This document shows positions 63,751 through 64,000 of a stretch of DNA of 64,000 bases, piece by piece. Both the position numbers and the translations under genes were made by a program. Numbering within the stretch: position 1 is the stretch's first letter; each line of letters begins with the position of its first letter. The notes under the pieces are model-generated. The model had not been told where the DNA came from and did no database searches. It worked only from the letters and a program-made list of their open reading frames with translations. Origin of the DNA: Pseudonocardia sp. TRM90224 (GTDB lineage Bacteria; Actinomycetota; Actinomycetes; Mycobacteriales; Pseudonocardiaceae); the NCBI RefSeq assembly GCF_021245725.1, contig NZ_JAJGSX010000007.1, positions 62,001 through 126,000 on the forward strand, written 5' to 3'.

Positions 63751-64000
63751 TCATCCCTTCGCCTGATCCGGTGCGACGGAAGGATGACGCCGCAGGCCGC
63801 GCGAGCACGCCGCGTAGACGGCCGCGAGCAGGCATCCCGCGGCGATCACGGCGAACCCGGCCGCGGCGCCGCCGGCGTCGACCACCGGCCCGAGCGCGAG
63901 CAGCCCCAGCGGGCCAGCTGCCACGGCGACCGACGTGTAGCTGCCGATCACGCGGCCGCGCAGGCGTTCCGGCGTGCGCTCCTGCATGATCACGGCGACC
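63751..64000 (-). CDS. MFS transporter, C-terminal fragment (cut by window edge)
   Basis: The frame enters from the right edge and ends at 63751. The 82 or so visible residues contain QERTPERLRGRVIGSYTSVA, the conserved second-half MFS loop, then two hydrophobic segments and a polar tail. This matches the C-terminus of MFS_3-type exporters. The rest of the gene lies beyond 64000. Confidence 0.75.
   Translation of the reverse strand, partial: VAVIMQERTPERLRGRVIGSYTSVAVAAGPLGLLALGPVVDAGGAAAGFAVIAAGCLLAAVYAACSRGLRRHPSVAPDQAKG

Overview
The window comes from a high-GC actinobacterium, most likely a member of the Pseudonocardiaceae. The evidence is the extreme G+C of third codon positions, frequent GTG starts, tight ATGA/GTGA stop-start overlaps, a fused isobutyryl-CoA mutase (IcmF), a mycothiol-type DinB/MDMPI enzyme, a DUF3558 lipoprotein, and SARP/BTAD and ECF42 regulators. 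This is chromosomal metabolic and regulatory sequence. I saw no rRNA, tRNA, transposase, phage gene or CRISPR array. Genus-level placement is inference.

Layout: 1-4.1 kb holds a truncated DoxX-like gene, a ROK sugar kinase, a PhoD-like phosphatase, a GNAT acetyltransferase and an MDMPI-type enzyme. 4.1-8.2 kb holds a small Cys-rich peptide gene, a small membrane protein and icmF. 8.2-14.2 kb holds small regulator/effector pairs (TetR with an alpha/beta hydrolase, LysR with a YnfM-like exporter), a GNAT and a BtuF-like metal receptor. 14.3-22.5 kb is a hexuronate cluster: mannitol-dehydrogenase-family reductase, four-gene ABC importer, LacI regulator and divergent uronate isomerase uxaC. 22.6-26.1 kb holds an HTH/NB-ARC regulator facing an NTF2-like gene and a BTAD regulator. 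26.4-27.4 kb holds a DUF3558 lipoprotein and a small WXG100-like protein. 27.4-34.8 kb is an aldarate (galactarate/glucarate) cluster: talarate/galactarate dehydratase, IclR regulator, kdgD, gudD and the tripartite transporter tctCBA. 34.8-40.4 kb holds a TRIC-like channel, an azoreductase/MarR pair, ECF42/DGPF and a cNMP/CBS/DUF294 protein. 40.5-41.9 kb is a GH6 cellulase gene broken by an in-frame TAG. 42.0-51.5 kb resembles choline/betaine catabolism: GMC oxidase, APC permease, aldehyde dehydrogenase, IclR, Rieske N-demethylase, dimethylglycine-dehydrogenase-like enzyme and Rieske ferredoxin. 51.6-64 kb holds LacI/MFS, TetR/UBP zinc finger, a threonine dehydratase, csoR, an acyl-CoA ligase with SDR and TetR, an MFS gene, a class A beta-lactamase, small membrane proteins and a truncated MFS.

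The strongest non-coding signal is a set of dispersed palindromic elements in at least three sequence families: five copies built on CCCCACCGTTTTG arms, six on the core CAGGAAAGCCACTTTCCTG, and two on GTCGACAACGACGT arms. There is also a 20-bp-period inverted array at 26.2 kb. By my hand count, all nine convergent gene junctions with a gap over 45 bp carry at least one element, often starting on the stop codons. No divergent junction has one, and two elements lie between co-directional genes. They look like mobile or copied bidirectional 3'-end elements, possibly terminators.

The aldarate and hexuronate clusters are about 5 kb apart. Together they suggest use of pectin- or hemicellulose-derived sugar acids by both the isomerase and the oxidative route. 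Several operators can be proposed from palindromes in divergent promoters (TetR at 9.59 and 59.69 kb, LacI at 21.01 and 52.85 kb).
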